This document shows, piece after piece, positions 8,784 to 16,238 of a DNA stretch of 37,539 bases (the first letter of the stretch is position 1; each line of letters begins with the position of its first letter). The translations under genes were made by a program, and so were the position numbers. The DNA is from SIG644 sp045613985 (lineage in GTDB: Bacteria; Bacillota; Clostridia; Oscillospirales; CAG-272): positions 1 to 37,539 of the forward strand of contig JAZLCA010000082.1 in the NCBI GenBank assembly GCA_045613985.1. The letters run 5' to 3'. The notes below the pieces were generated by a model. It did not search any database, was not told the origin of the DNA, and saw only the letters and a program-made list of their open reading frames with translations.

Positions 8784-8834
8784 CTCCTTCCTTGAATGGT
8801 TGCTTAAAAATTGCCTGCGCAAGCGAAAAACACC

Positions 8835-8863
8835 TTGACTTTCCCGGCAGGCTACGATATAAT
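8835..8863 (+). promoter_or_regulatory. Sigma-A promoter of the dehydrogenase cluster
   Basis: TTGACT (8835-8840), 17 nt, TATAAT (8858-8863). It fires rightwards, giving a leader of about 95 nt before the dehydrogenase start at 8966. It overlaps head-on with the minus-strand promoter at 8865-8893. Confidence 0.82.
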
Positions 8864-8864
8864 C

Positions 8865-8893
8865 ATTATAAGGGCTTTTGAGTTTTTTTGCAA
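8865..8893 (-). promoter_or_regulatory. Sigma-A promoter of the OYE gene
   Basis: On minus, TTGCAA (8893-8888), 17 nt, TATAAT (8870-8865). The -10 boxes of the two opposed promoters are one base apart, so both transcripts start inside the other promoter and only one polymerase can occupy the site at a time. Confidence 0.82.
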
Positions 8894-8965
8894 GGGAAAT
8901 TTCACATTTTAATTTAAAAAACTGCATTGAGGCTCACGAATAAGGATAAATACGGAGGATATCGT

Positions 8966-9964
8966 ATGAAAGCATTTTATTTGGTGGAAAATCCCGGCTC
9001 GCTCCGAGCCGTTTACAGTGAACAATTGCGCGCCGAGCTCAAGGAGCTGTGCGGTGCCGAGCTCATCCTTTCCAAGAATCAGCTACAGGAGCATCGCGAA
9101 GAATTGCGCGAAGCCGAATATCTCTTCTCCACTTGGAGCATGCCCGCGCTGACGGAAGAGCAGATCGCGGAATATCTGCCCTCGCTCAAGGCAGTATTCT
9201 ATGCGGCAGGCTCGGTGCAGGGCTTTGCCCGTCCCTTCCTCAACCGTGGCATTCAGGTCTTTTCCGCCTGGGCGGCCAACGCCGTGCCCGTTGCGGAGTA
9301 CACCGTCGCCCAGATCATTCTGGCAAACAAGGGCTTTTTCCGTAACGTCCAAATCTGCAAGACCAATCGCTCCGAGTGCGGACGCCTGACCACCTCGCAT
9401 CGCGGCAACTATGGTTGCAGCGTTGGTCTGATCGGCTGCGGCATGATCGGTGCCTTGGTGGCCGAAATGCTCAAGGCCTACCACCTCCACGTCATGGCCT
9501 ACGATCCGTTTATGAGCGCGGAAAAGGCGGCGCGTCTGGGGGTCGAGCAGGTGGACGACCTCAAGATTTTGTTTGAAAAATGTACCGTCGTGTCCAACCA
9601 TTTGGCGAACAACGCCCAAACGCGCGGCATGATCAACTATGATATGTTTGCCGCCATGACCGACTATGGCACCTTCCTGAACACCGGTCGCGGCGCGCAG
9701 GTGGTCGAAGCGGATATGGTGCGGGCCCTCGGTGAGCGTCCTACCCTGACCGCCGTCCTCGACGTGACCGATCCCGAGCCGCCCCTGGCGGACAGCCCCC
9801 TTCTGACCATGGATAATATCATTCTGACCTCCCATATCGCAGGAAGCCAGCAGGATGAGTTCCACCGTATGTCTGAGTATATGAGAGACGAATATCTCGC
9901 CTTGGTCAGCGGTAAGGAAACCAAGTACAGCGTTACACTCAAGATGCTGGAGACCATGGCGTAA
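8966..9964 (+). CDS. D-isomer-specific 2-hydroxyacid dehydrogenase
   Basis: A 332-residue NAD-dependent dehydrogenase of the D-2-hydroxyacid family. The Rossmann motif GCGMIG is at 157-162, followed by an aspartate at 180 that favours NAD(H). The catalytic triad is present: R242 (NTGRGA), E271 (TDPEPP) and H290 (TSHIAGS). Members interconvert 2-keto acids and D-2-hydroxy acids, for example glyoxylate, hydroxypyruvate or phosphoglycerate; the exact substrate is not evident. The ATG at 8966 has GGAGG 8 nt upstream; an earlier in-frame start lacks an SD. It is followed after 43 nt by an SDR gene and is divergent from an OYE reductase, suggesting a redox catabolic operon. Confidence 0.9.
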   Translation: MKAFYLVENPGSLRAVYSEQLRAELKELCGAELILSKNQLQEHREELREAEYLFSTWSMPALTEEQIAEYLPSLKAVFYAAGSVQGFARPFLNRGIQVFSAWAANAVPVAEYTVAQIILANKGFFRNVQICKTNRSECGRLTTSHRGNYGCSVGLIGCGMIGALVAEMLKAYHLHVMAYDPFMSAEKAARLGVEQVDDLKILFEKCTVVSNHLANNAQTRGMINYDMFAAMTDYGTFLNTGRGAQVVEADMVRALGERPTLTAVLDVTDPEPPLADSPLLTMDNIILTSHIAGSQQDEFHRMSEYMRDEYLALVSGKETKYSVTLKMLETMA

Positions 9965-10007
9965 GCAAGTGATTGCACAGATTCACAGAACACGAAGGAG
10001 AGAAAAC

Positions 10008-10769
10008 ATGAAAAAATGTGCTGTTGTGACCGGTGCTCTGGGTGGCATCGGCTATGAGACCGCCAAGACCTTTGTGTCGCGCGGTTATATCGTTGTCGGC
10101 ATGGACGTTCGCCCTGCCGCAGATTGCCAAGAGCAGATCGCGTCTCTTGGAGAAAACTTTGTCTACGTCGCAGGCAATCTTGCGTGCGGTGCGGACCGTC
10201 AAACGCTGATCGAAACCGCCGTCAAAACGGCCGGCCGTATCGACGCTTTGGTCAACGTCGCAGGCGTTGCCCCCAAGGTGCGCCGCGACCTTTTGGAAAT
10301 GACCGAGGAAAGCTATGATTTCGTCATGGACATCAACACCAAGGGAACCATGTTCTTAACCCAGCTCGCTGCCCGTCAGATGCTTGCGCAGGAGCGCGGC
10401 GAGGACGGCGTGCGGGGCTATATCGTCAACATTTCCTCCTGCTCGGCCTATACCAGCTCGACCTCGCGGGGTGAGTACTGTGTTTCCAAGGCGGGCACGA
10501 CGATGCTGACCATGCTGTATGCGGACCGACTGGCCGGCGAGGGCATTCCCGTCAACGAGATCTGCCCCGGCATCATCGCCACCGGTATGACGGCTGTTGT
10601 CAAGGAAAAATACGATAAGCTGATCGCCGAAGGACTCGTCCCCGCCGGACGCTGGGGACAGCCCGCCGATATTGCCAAGGCGGTCATGGCTTTGTGCGAC
10701 GGCACGCTGGGATATACCACGGGCCAGTCGATCATTGCCTACGGAGGAATGCATATCCGCAGGCTGTGA
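10008..10769 (+). CDS. Short-chain dehydrogenase/reductase (FabG-like)
   Basis: A 253-residue classical SDR. It has the TGxxxGxG cofactor motif (T8 to G15), the NVAG-type motif near residue 83, and the catalytic S144, Y157 and K161 (YCVSK). The aspartate in 'VGMDVRP' after the second strand suggests NAD rather than NADP preference. Length and motifs match 3-oxoacyl-ACP-reductase-like enzymes, but with fatty acid genes absent nearby it is more likely a catabolic alcohol or sugar dehydrogenase. SD GAAGGAGAG lies just upstream of the ATG; an upstream in-frame start has none. Second gene of the operon beginning at 8966; repeat copy B follows 25 nt after the stop. Confidence 0.9.
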   Translation: MKKCAVVTGALGGIGYETAKTFVSRGYIVVGMDVRPAADCQEQIASLGENFVYVAGNLACGADRQTLIETAVKTAGRIDALVNVAGVAPKVRRDLLEMTEESYDFVMDINTKGTMFLTQLAARQMLAQERGEDGVRGYIVNISSCSAYTSSTSRGEYCVSKAGTTMLTMLYADRLAGEGIPVNEICPGIIATGMTAVVKEKYDKLIAEGLVPAGRWGQPADIAKAVMALCDGTLGYTTGQSIIAYGGMHIRRL

Positions 10770-10793
10770 GCAGGGGATGGTTGAGATTTTTAA

Positions 10794-11306
10794 CAGCTTC
10801 TCCTACAGTCGCTCACACTATGCCTGCGGCACGCGCTCGCGGATAGGCGTTTGATGTTACTTCTTTGTCGTTCCACAAACGAAGTAACCAAGAAAGGGAA
10901 CCAAGACGTTCCCTCTTGGATCTCCCCTGGCTTTGCCGCTCTACATAGAGTGAAAGGAGAAAAACATATCTCCATCTTATACACCGCACGCCGCATAGCT
11001 ACCACGAGCGGCAGGTAGAGAAAGTAAAAACTCTTGCTTTCATCCTGCTTGAACTTTCGCCTATCACAAGGTGCGTCGCAGGAGGTAGAACTTTTGCTAT
11101 CACGTCGTGCGTGCGCTCGCAAAATTTGAAGATGTCTGCCTTTGCGAAAAGATGAGCAGAGCGATAGCGGCGCGACCTTTTCGCACTGCGGGAATCCAAA
11201 GGGCATTAGGCCCTTTGGTCCGCTTTCTTGGTTCGTTCTTTGTCGGATGACAAAGAATGAACACAAACTGTCCGCGAGCGCGCAGCAGTGTGAGCGTCCG
11301 GCTACG
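10794..11306. repeat. Dispersed repeat, copy B, 0.5 kb
   Basis: Non-coding element filling most of the 582-nt gap between the SDR and flavoprotein genes. Left arm CAGCTTCTCCTACAGTCGC plus ACTTCTTTGTCG; right arm GACAAAGAATGAAC, GCGCGCAGCAGTGTGAGCG, reading inward as an imperfect inverted repeat. Between them are the family's internal blocks, such as CTCTTGCTTTCATCCTGC and GCTCGCAAAATTTGAAG, and the CCAAAGGGCATTAGGCC hairpin. Frames on both strands through this piece are not genes. The right end is 45 nt before the flavoprotein start. Confidence 0.8.
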
Positions 11307-11351
11307 TACATCATAAATACTTTAGAAATCTCCCCCGAAAGGATGATATTT

Positions 11352-13310
11352 ATGAAAACCATCACCCTCTCCACCGCCATCATCGGCACCGGTGCCGCCG
11401 GTTATAACGCCGCGTTGCGCCTGGCCCGTGCGGGACAGCCCGATATCGCTATCTTTACCATGGGCATCATGAACAGCACCTCCCGCAATACGGGATCCGA
11501 CAAGCAGACCTATTACAAGCTGTCTCTTGCCGGCTCGGCCCCCGATTCCCCCGAGGCTATGGCCCGCGATTTGTTCGGCGGCCGCTGTGTCGACGGCGAC
11601 CACGCCTTGTGCGAGGCCGCACTTTCGGCGCAGTGCTTCTATCAGCTCTCCGAGTTGGGCGTGCCTTTTCCCGTCAATCGCTACGGCGAAAGCGTGGGAT
11701 ATCAGACCGACCACGACACTCGCGGCCGCGCCACCAGCGCAGGTCCCCTGACCTCCAAGCTGATGACCGAATGCCTGGCCCGCGAGGTGGAGCGTTATGG
11801 CGTGACCGTTTACGATCATGCCCAGGTCATCCGCATACTCAAGCATGAGAGCGGCGAAGGACTGGGCTTTGTTGTGTTGAATACCGCCGCGACGGACGGG
11901 GAGGATCGCCTCTTTTGCGTCGTGTGCAAAAACATCGTCTGGGCGACGGGCGGACCGGCCGGCATCTACGCTGACTCGGTCTATCCCCAAGGTCACGTCG
12001 GTTCGACGGGCGTTGTGCTTGAAGCAGGTGCCAAGGCGAAAAATCTGACCGAATGGCAGTACGGACTTGCCTCGGTCGCTCCCCGCTGGAACGTGTCGGG
12101 TACTTATATGCAGGTGTTGCCCCGCTTCGTGTCGGTCGATGCCGAAGGAAACGAATATGAATTTTTGAGTGAATATTTTACCGATCTTGGCGAGTGCCTC
12201 TCCCGCGTGTTCCGCAAGGGATATGAGTGGCCGTTTGACAGCCGCCGCGCCCGTGACGGCTCGTCCGTCATCGACCTGCTCGTCTACCGCGAGACCAAGC
12301 TGCGCTCGCGCCGCGTCTATCTCGACTTCCGCCGCAACCCGGCAGGACTGGACGAGCTTCCTTACGATCAGCTGGATGAGGAAGCCCGCAAATATCTGGA
12401 AAACGCAGGCGCCTGCTTTGGCACTCCCATCGAGCGTCTGGATCACATGAACCGTCCCGCCATTGAGCTGTACGCCTCCAAGGGCGTGGATATCACCAAG
12501 GAAATGCTGGAGATCGCACTGTGCGCCCAGCACAACAACGGCGGTCTTGACGTTGACCTGTGGTGGCAGACCGACGTACCCGGTCTCTTTGCGGCCGGTG
12601 AGGTCGCCGGCACCCACGGTGTCTACCGCCCCGGCGGAAGCGCACTCAATGCCGGTCAAGTCGGCTCTCTGCGTGTCGCGCAGTACATCGCTCGCCATCG
12701 AACGGGCTTGCCCGACGCGACGGTGGCCGAGGATATCAAGTGCAACATCGAGACGGCGGCCGAGGACATCTTGGCACTGTGCGAGCGGCTGTGCTCCAAT
12801 GGAGCAGAGCAGGGCGACAACACGGCCGAATTGCTGAATGAACACCGCGCCGCCATGAGTGCGTGCGCCGCCGCCATCCGTAACACCTCGGCGATGCGGA
12901 GACTGATCGAACGAAACCGAGACCTGTTGGCCTCCTTCGGCGAGCGCGTAGCGGCCTGCGGTTCGCTTGGTCTTGCCCGTGCCTTCTCGTTGCGCGATTC
13001 TCTGATCACGCAGATCGCCGTGCTGTCGGCCATGATCGACTACGTCGAGGCGGGCGGCAGATCCCGCGGCTCCGCCCTGTACACCGCCCCCGACGGTCAG
13101 TCGGCTAAGGGACTGGAGCAGGAGGCCGACGGCTTGTTCCGTTATCTGTTGGACGAGGGTGCGTTGGATGCCGTCATTCAGACGCTGGACTACGATGCGG
13201 CCGACCGAGTCTGCCACACTGCCTGGCGCTCGGTCCGTCCTCTTCCCGAGGGCAGTGGATTCTTTGAAAACGTTTGGAGAAGCTACCGCGAAAACGGAAA
13301 CGTGTATTGA
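11352..13310 (+). CDS. FAD-dependent oxidoreductase, fumarate reductase/succinate dehydrogenase flavoprotein type
   Basis: A 652-residue soluble flavoprotein. The dinucleotide-binding motif is IIGTGAAG (G12, G14, G17); GGRCVDGDHALCEAAL, ATGGPAGIY, QHNNGGLDVD and FAAGEVAGTHGVYRPGGSALNAGQ correspond to conserved FAD_binding_2 segments. It belongs with the fumarate reductase, aspartate oxidase and adenylylsulfate reductase group. There is no Tat signal or FMN-binding domain, and no partner iron-sulfur subunit is adjacent, so it is probably cytoplasmic with an unknown substrate. The ATG at 11352 follows GAAAGGA at 8 nt; longer frames start inside the repeat and are discounted. It lies downstream of the dehydrogenase pair but repeat B interrupts the unit; no promoter was recognised. 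Confidence 0.88.
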   Translation: MKTITLSTAIIGTGAAGYNAALRLARAGQPDIAIFTMGIMNSTSRNTGSDKQTYYKLSLAGSAPDSPEAMARDLFGGRCVDGDHALCEAALSAQCFYQLSELGVPFPVNRYGESVGYQTDHDTRGRATSAGPLTSKLMTECLAREVERYGVTVYDHAQVIRILKHESGEGLGFVVLNTAATDGEDRLFCVVCKNIVWATGGPAGIYADSVYPQGHVGSTGVVLEAGAKAKNLTEWQYGLASVAPRWNVSGTYMQVLPRFVSVDAEGNEYEFLSEYFTDLGECLSRVFRKGYEWPFDSRRARDGSSVIDLLVYRETKLRSRRVYLDFRRNPAGLDELPYDQLDEEARKYLENAGACFGTPIERLDHMNRPAIELYASKGVDITKEMLEIALCAQHNNGGLDVDLWWQTDVPGLFAAGEVAGTHGVYRPGGSALNAGQVGSLRVAQYIARHRTGLPDATVAEDIKCNIETAAEDILALCERLCSNGAEQGDNTAELLNEHRAAMSACAAAIRNTSAMRRLIERNRDLLASFGERVAACGSLGLARAFSLRDSLITQIAVLSAMIDYVEAGGRSRGSALYTAPDGQSAKGLEQEADGLFRYLLDEGALDAVIQTLDYDAADRVCHTAWRSVRPLPEGSGFFENVWRSYRENGNVY

Positions 13311-13338
13311 TCTATCGCTCATAAAGGAGGCATAAAAT

Positions 13339-14445
13339 ATGCGTCGTTTATTTTGTTTGGTCCTTGCGCTGCTGTTTGTCCTGACGGGGATGAGCGCTTG
13401 CGGTGGGAGGCCTGCCCCTGCGCCCGACGAGCCGTTGATGCCCGAGCATCCCCTGGATCCCGAGGGTCCGGGTAAGCCGGCAGGACCTTCGTCTCCCAAT
13501 GACAACCCCGAGGCCGATCCGCCCTCTGACCCGGGCAACGTGACCGATCCCCCCGCACCGAGCGATCCTCCCGAGGCGGTCGAACCGCCCCCACCGGCCG
13601 AGCCGAAGGAATACCGGATTCTTCTGACCTCGGACATCCACTGCACCCATCTGCTCGAATGGTACGGCACCTCTTACCGCGAGCGTATGCAGCATTGGGT
13701 GGATTCCGTGATCGCCGAGCACGAGCGCCAGCCGATCGACCTGATCGTCATTATGGGCGACGTGTCGCTGGATTTTTGGGAGCATAACGGCGGCGGATCG
13801 TATATCAACGAGGGATACAGCTCCACCGAGGAGTTTGTGGACGATTTTGTCGGACAGCTGCCGGGCAACATCGACCTGTTTATGCTGGCGGGCAACCACG
13901 AGCAGTATGCCGACGAAGATTGGCTGGAGATCACGGGCAACGAGCGTCAGGGCTCGTACGTTCTGGGTGACCAACTGTTTTTGTTCCTCGATACCTTCCG
14001 GGGCGAGTTGGATCCCGATTACCACCACGACGGCAAATACGTCGGAGTGGACATGGCCTTTGTCGAGGAGCAGCTTGCGCTTCATCCCGAGAAGGACGTG
14101 TGGCTGATCGCCCACTATTTCGACATGAGCAAGGAGAGCGAAGAATTTCGTCAGCTTCTGGACAGCAACGATCGCATCCGCGGTCTGTTCCAGGGGCATA
14201 CCCATCGGACCGATCCGATCAAGCTGGGCAACCAATACGGAAATCTTGTTATCGCCCAGACGGGCAACTTTGCCTACACCAAGGATACCGATATCGTGGG
14301 TAGCTTCTGGGGCTTCCGCGACCTCGTTATTACCGAGGAGGGGGCGTCCAGCCGCTATATCATCGCCGAGAGCGAGGCCGAGATCAACGGCAACCTCACT
14401 CATATCGAAAGAAAAGAAATTAAGGTTGTGGAATATAAAAAGTAA
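13339..14445 (+). CDS. Metallophosphoesterase lipoprotein
   Basis: A 368-residue predicted lipoprotein. Signal peptide with a lipid-attachment cysteine at residue 21 (GMSAC), a proline- and acid-rich linker to about residue 88 that would span the cell wall, then a calcineurin-like phosphoesterase domain: DIH (D99, H101), GDVS, GNHE, an AHYFD histidine and GHTHR. These residues bind the two metal ions of the family. The substrate of such extracellular enzymes may be a phosphomonoester or diester. SD AAGGAGG precedes the ATG. It begins 28 nt after the flavoprotein gene, so the two may be cotranscribed although their functions look unrelated. A terminator follows at 14455-14486. Confidence 0.9.
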   Translation: MRRLFCLVLALLFVLTGMSACGGRPAPAPDEPLMPEHPLDPEGPGKPAGPSSPNDNPEADPPSDPGNVTDPPAPSDPPEAVEPPPPAEPKEYRILLTSDIHCTHLLEWYGTSYRERMQHWVDSVIAEHERQPIDLIVIMGDVSLDFWEHNGGGSYINEGYSSTEEFVDDFVGQLPGNIDLFMLAGNHEQYADEDWLEITGNERQGSYVLGDQLFLFLDTFRGELDPDYHHDGKYVGVDMAFVEEQLALHPEKDVWLIAHYFDMSKESEEFRQLLDSNDRIRGLFQGHTHRTDPIKLGNQYGNLVIAQTGNFAYTKDTDIVGSFWGFRDLVITEEGASSRYIIAESEAEINGNLTHIERKEIKVVEYKK

Positions 14446-14454
14446 ATCAACGTC

Positions 14455-14486
14455 AAAGGGCGGGATGTATAGTCCCGCCTTTTTTT
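14455..14486 (+). terminator. Intrinsic terminator
   Basis: Stem GGCGGGA/TCCCGCC with a short loop and a T7 run, directly after the metallophosphoesterase gene. Confidence 0.9.
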
Positions 14487-14523
14487 GTTCATACTGAAAT
14501 TACCAATCAAGGAGGTATTTTGT

Positions 14524-14988
14524 ATGACGTTTACGTTAACCACCAAAGAAACCGATCTGCTCAAGGATATGAAGGGGCAGGAGCAGCTGTGTATCGACAA
14601 ATACGACAAGTACGCGCAGGATGCCTGTGCGCCCGAGCTGAAAAGCTTGTTTTCTCAGCTTGCGGACGTGGAAAGAGGCCATCTGAACACCATTGGCGAC
14701 ATGATGTCGGGCAAGGTAAGCACGCCGTCGGGCTCGTCGTCGCAATCGAGCGGCAGTTCGCAGGCGTTTAAGGCGAATTACGCAAGCGAGCAGGACAAAA
14801 AGAAGGATGCTTTTTTGTGCTCGGATATGCTGACCACCGAGAAGCACGTGTCTGCTCTGTACAACACGGGTGTTTTTGAATTCTCCGACGCGCAGGCGAG
14901 AAATATGCTCAACCATATTCAGACGGAGGAGCAGCAGCACGGGCAGAAGATCTATGAGTATATGAATGCGAACGGGATGTATCAGTAA
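14524..14988 (+). CDS. Coat-F-like ferritin-fold spore protein
   Basis: A 154-residue helical protein of the CotF/coat-F group: TTKETDLLKDMKGQEQLCIDKYDKYA begins the first helix, an acidic ADVERGHLN motif follows, then a serine-rich loop (PSGSSSQSSGSS, about residues 65-80), and a C-terminal half with LTTEKHVSALYN and IQTEEQQHGQKIYEYM. The two E-x-x-H type motifs are those of ferritin-like four-helix bundles. Coat-F proteins are found in spores of Bacilli and Clostridia, supporting a spore-forming host. SD AAGGAGG is 7 nt upstream of the chosen ATG. No promoter was recognised and none of the neighbours is a sporulation gene. Confidence 0.85.
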   Translation: MTFTLTTKETDLLKDMKGQEQLCIDKYDKYAQDACAPELKSLFSQLADVERGHLNTIGDMMSGKVSTPSGSSSQSSGSSQAFKANYASEQDKKKDAFLCSDMLTTEKHVSALYNTGVFEFSDAQARNMLNHIQTEEQQHGQKIYEYMNANGMYQ

Positions 14989-15020
14989 TTGGGGGCGGGG
15001 AAGGTGACTTTCCCGCAACG

Positions 15021-15062
15021 TTTCCTGAGTGCGCGCGGGTAGGAGAAATTGCGAAAATCTCA
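15021..15062. repeat. Solo end of the dispersed repeat
   Basis: GAGTGCGCGCGGGTAGGAG followed by AAATTGCGAAAATCTCAAC resembles the outer end of copy A (GTGTGAGCCCGTAGGAGAAG, then TTGTGGAAAATTCAA). Only this end is present in the 134-nt gap between convergent genes. Confidence 0.45.
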
Positions 15063-15077
15063 ACCCTAAATTTGACG

Positions 15078-15117
15078 ATAAAAAGCAAGGGAGACTTCGT
15101 GATGAACGTCTCCCTTG
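15078..15117 (-). terminator. Intrinsic terminator of cysE
   Basis: On the minus strand CAAGGGAGAC and GTCTCCCTTG form a 10-bp stem, followed by CTTTTTATC. It begins 5 nt after the cysE stop. Confidence 0.88.
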
Positions 15118-15122
15118 TAGCA

Positions 15123-15863
15123 TTATTCTTGTTGATCTCGATTCTCCAGCTCCCGGATCCTTGCCTCCAGGCGCGCCAACTCCTGCGCCACAGGGTCGGG
15201 AATATGCACGTGGTCGATGTCGTCGCTGACGCGGCGGCCCTGCTGACGCACCACGCGGGCGGGTACACCGACAGCGGTCGATTCGTCGGGGATCTCCTTA
15301 AGAACCACGGCACCGGCCGCGATCTTGGAGTTGTCTCCGATGGTAAAGGGACCCAGCACCTTGGCACCTGCGCCGACCATGACGTTGTCGCCCAACGTTG
15401 GATGACGCTTGCCGACGTCCTTGCCGGTACCGCCCAGCGTCACGCCCTGATAGATGGAGCAGTTGTCGCCGATGACGGTGGTCTCGCCGATGACGACTCC
15501 CATGCCGTGGTCGATGAAAAAGCCCTTGCCGATGGTGGCGCCCGGGTGGATCTCAATGCCCGTCGCGGCGCGGGCGATCTGGCTGATCAGACGGGCGGAA
15601 AAGTAATGCTCGGACAGATACAGCTTGTGGGCGACGCGATAGGCCAAAATGGCGTGGACGCCCGAGGACAGAAACAGCACCTCAATGTCGCTCTTGGCGG
15701 CGGGGTCGCGCTGGCGCACCGCATCGATATCCTCGCGGATCTCACGGCGGATCTTTTCGGGGATAAGCGCCAGACGGCGCATACGACGACAGGACCTCTT
15801 ATACAAATGACGAAGAGCGGAAAGCGTGTCATCCAGCTCGCGCATAAAGTTAAAATCAGACAT
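15123..15863 (-). CDS. cysE: Serine O-acetyltransferase
   Basis: A 246-residue CysE/EpsC-type enzyme that transfers acetyl from acetyl-CoA to serine, giving O-acetylserine for cysteine synthesis. An N-terminal helical region (1-95) precedes left-handed beta-helix hexapeptide repeats: IEIHPGATIGKGFFIDHG with catalytic D118 and H119, then VVIGETTVIGDNCSIYQGVTLGG, and AVGVPARVV at the end of the helix. The C-terminal tail is longer than in short forms and ends in an acidic coiled-coil-like segment (VAQELARLEARIRELE). ATG at 15861-15863 follows AAGGAG by 7 nt; the upstream in-frame extension is low-complexity and discounted. No cysK lies next to it. Confidence 0.93.
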   Translation of the reverse strand: MSDFNFMRELDDTLSALRHLYKRSCRRMRRLALIPEKIRREIREDIDAVRQRDPAAKSDIEVLFLSSGVHAILAYRVAHKLYLSEHYFSARLISQIARAATGIEIHPGATIGKGFFIDHGMGVVIGETTVIGDNCSIYQGVTLGGTGKDVGKRHPTLGDNVMVGAGAKVLGPFTIGDNSKIAAGAVVLKEIPDESTAVGVPARVVRQQGRRVSDDIDHVHIPDPVAQELARLEARIRELENRDQQE

Positions 15864-15948
15864 AAAACGGCTCCTTGCAATAAAATTTTGGTGATTGCCG
15901 TCGCGCCTTGCCGCACCGGCTCCAAAGCCGCCGTCGCATCGTTTCGGT

Positions 15949-16231
15949 ACGACACGACACTTGTCGGATCCTGTGACTTTCGGACAAGTTTTGTGCAAAA
16001 CGCGCAGAATGGGGAAAACGGACTTTTCCACAAAATCCACATTCCAAGGAGAATTAAAATGTGGAAAACTCTGTGGAAAGTGTGTAAAACCTTGATGTCA
16101 TCGTGGATTTTTGGGGGCGGTGGGAAAAATCAGATGTGGAAAACTCTTGTCAAGAGGAAAATTGTCGATTTTTCATTTTCTGTGCTTTGTACAACGACAT
16201 GGCCTGTCGTACTACGACATCGAGGCCATGT
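15949..16231. promoter_or_regulatory. DnaA-box cluster flanked by ACGACA motifs
   Basis: The 375-nt gap between cysE and holA carries five matches to the DnaA box TTWTNCACA on either strand: 15992-16000, 16024-16032, 16060-16068, 16081-16089, 16135-16143, and a one-mismatch copy at 16072-16080. By base composition alone about 0.01 would be expected in 150 bp. A G-rich stretch (16113-16124) and an A/T-rich segment (16157-16192) surround the last box. Hexamer ACGACA occurs at 15949, 15954, 16194 and 16214, and inverted at 16205. Binding by DnaA is inferred from motif density. It could be an origin-like, DnaA-titration or regulatory site. No coding sequence is visible in the gap. Confidence 0.75.
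16197..16231. repeat. Bulged inverted repeat beside the DnaA-box cluster
   Basis: ACATGGCC-TGTCGTA / TACGACA-TCGA-GGCCATGT: 15 paired positions with a 4-nt bulge and a minimal loop, 8 nt past the holA stop. There is no T run, so it is not an ordinary terminator. It may be an operator or a structured RNA end. Confidence 0.6.
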
Positions 16232-16238
16232 TTGAGCA

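Noticed and set aside
10790..11389. Frames inside the repeats (also 17474-17926 and 23373-24120)
   Set aside because: Arg/Ser/Cys-rich translations of hairpin-rich repeat DNA that differ between copies; no SD.
11322..13670. 782-codon frame on minus opposite the flavoprotein gene
   Set aside because: Runs through two unrelated genes and the repeat edge, with no motif or SD.
15949..16231. Calling this the chromosomal origin
   Set aside because: DnaA boxes are real, but no dnaA, dnaN, rpmH or gidA genes are near, gene strands do not diverge from it, and no clear DnaA-trio element was found.
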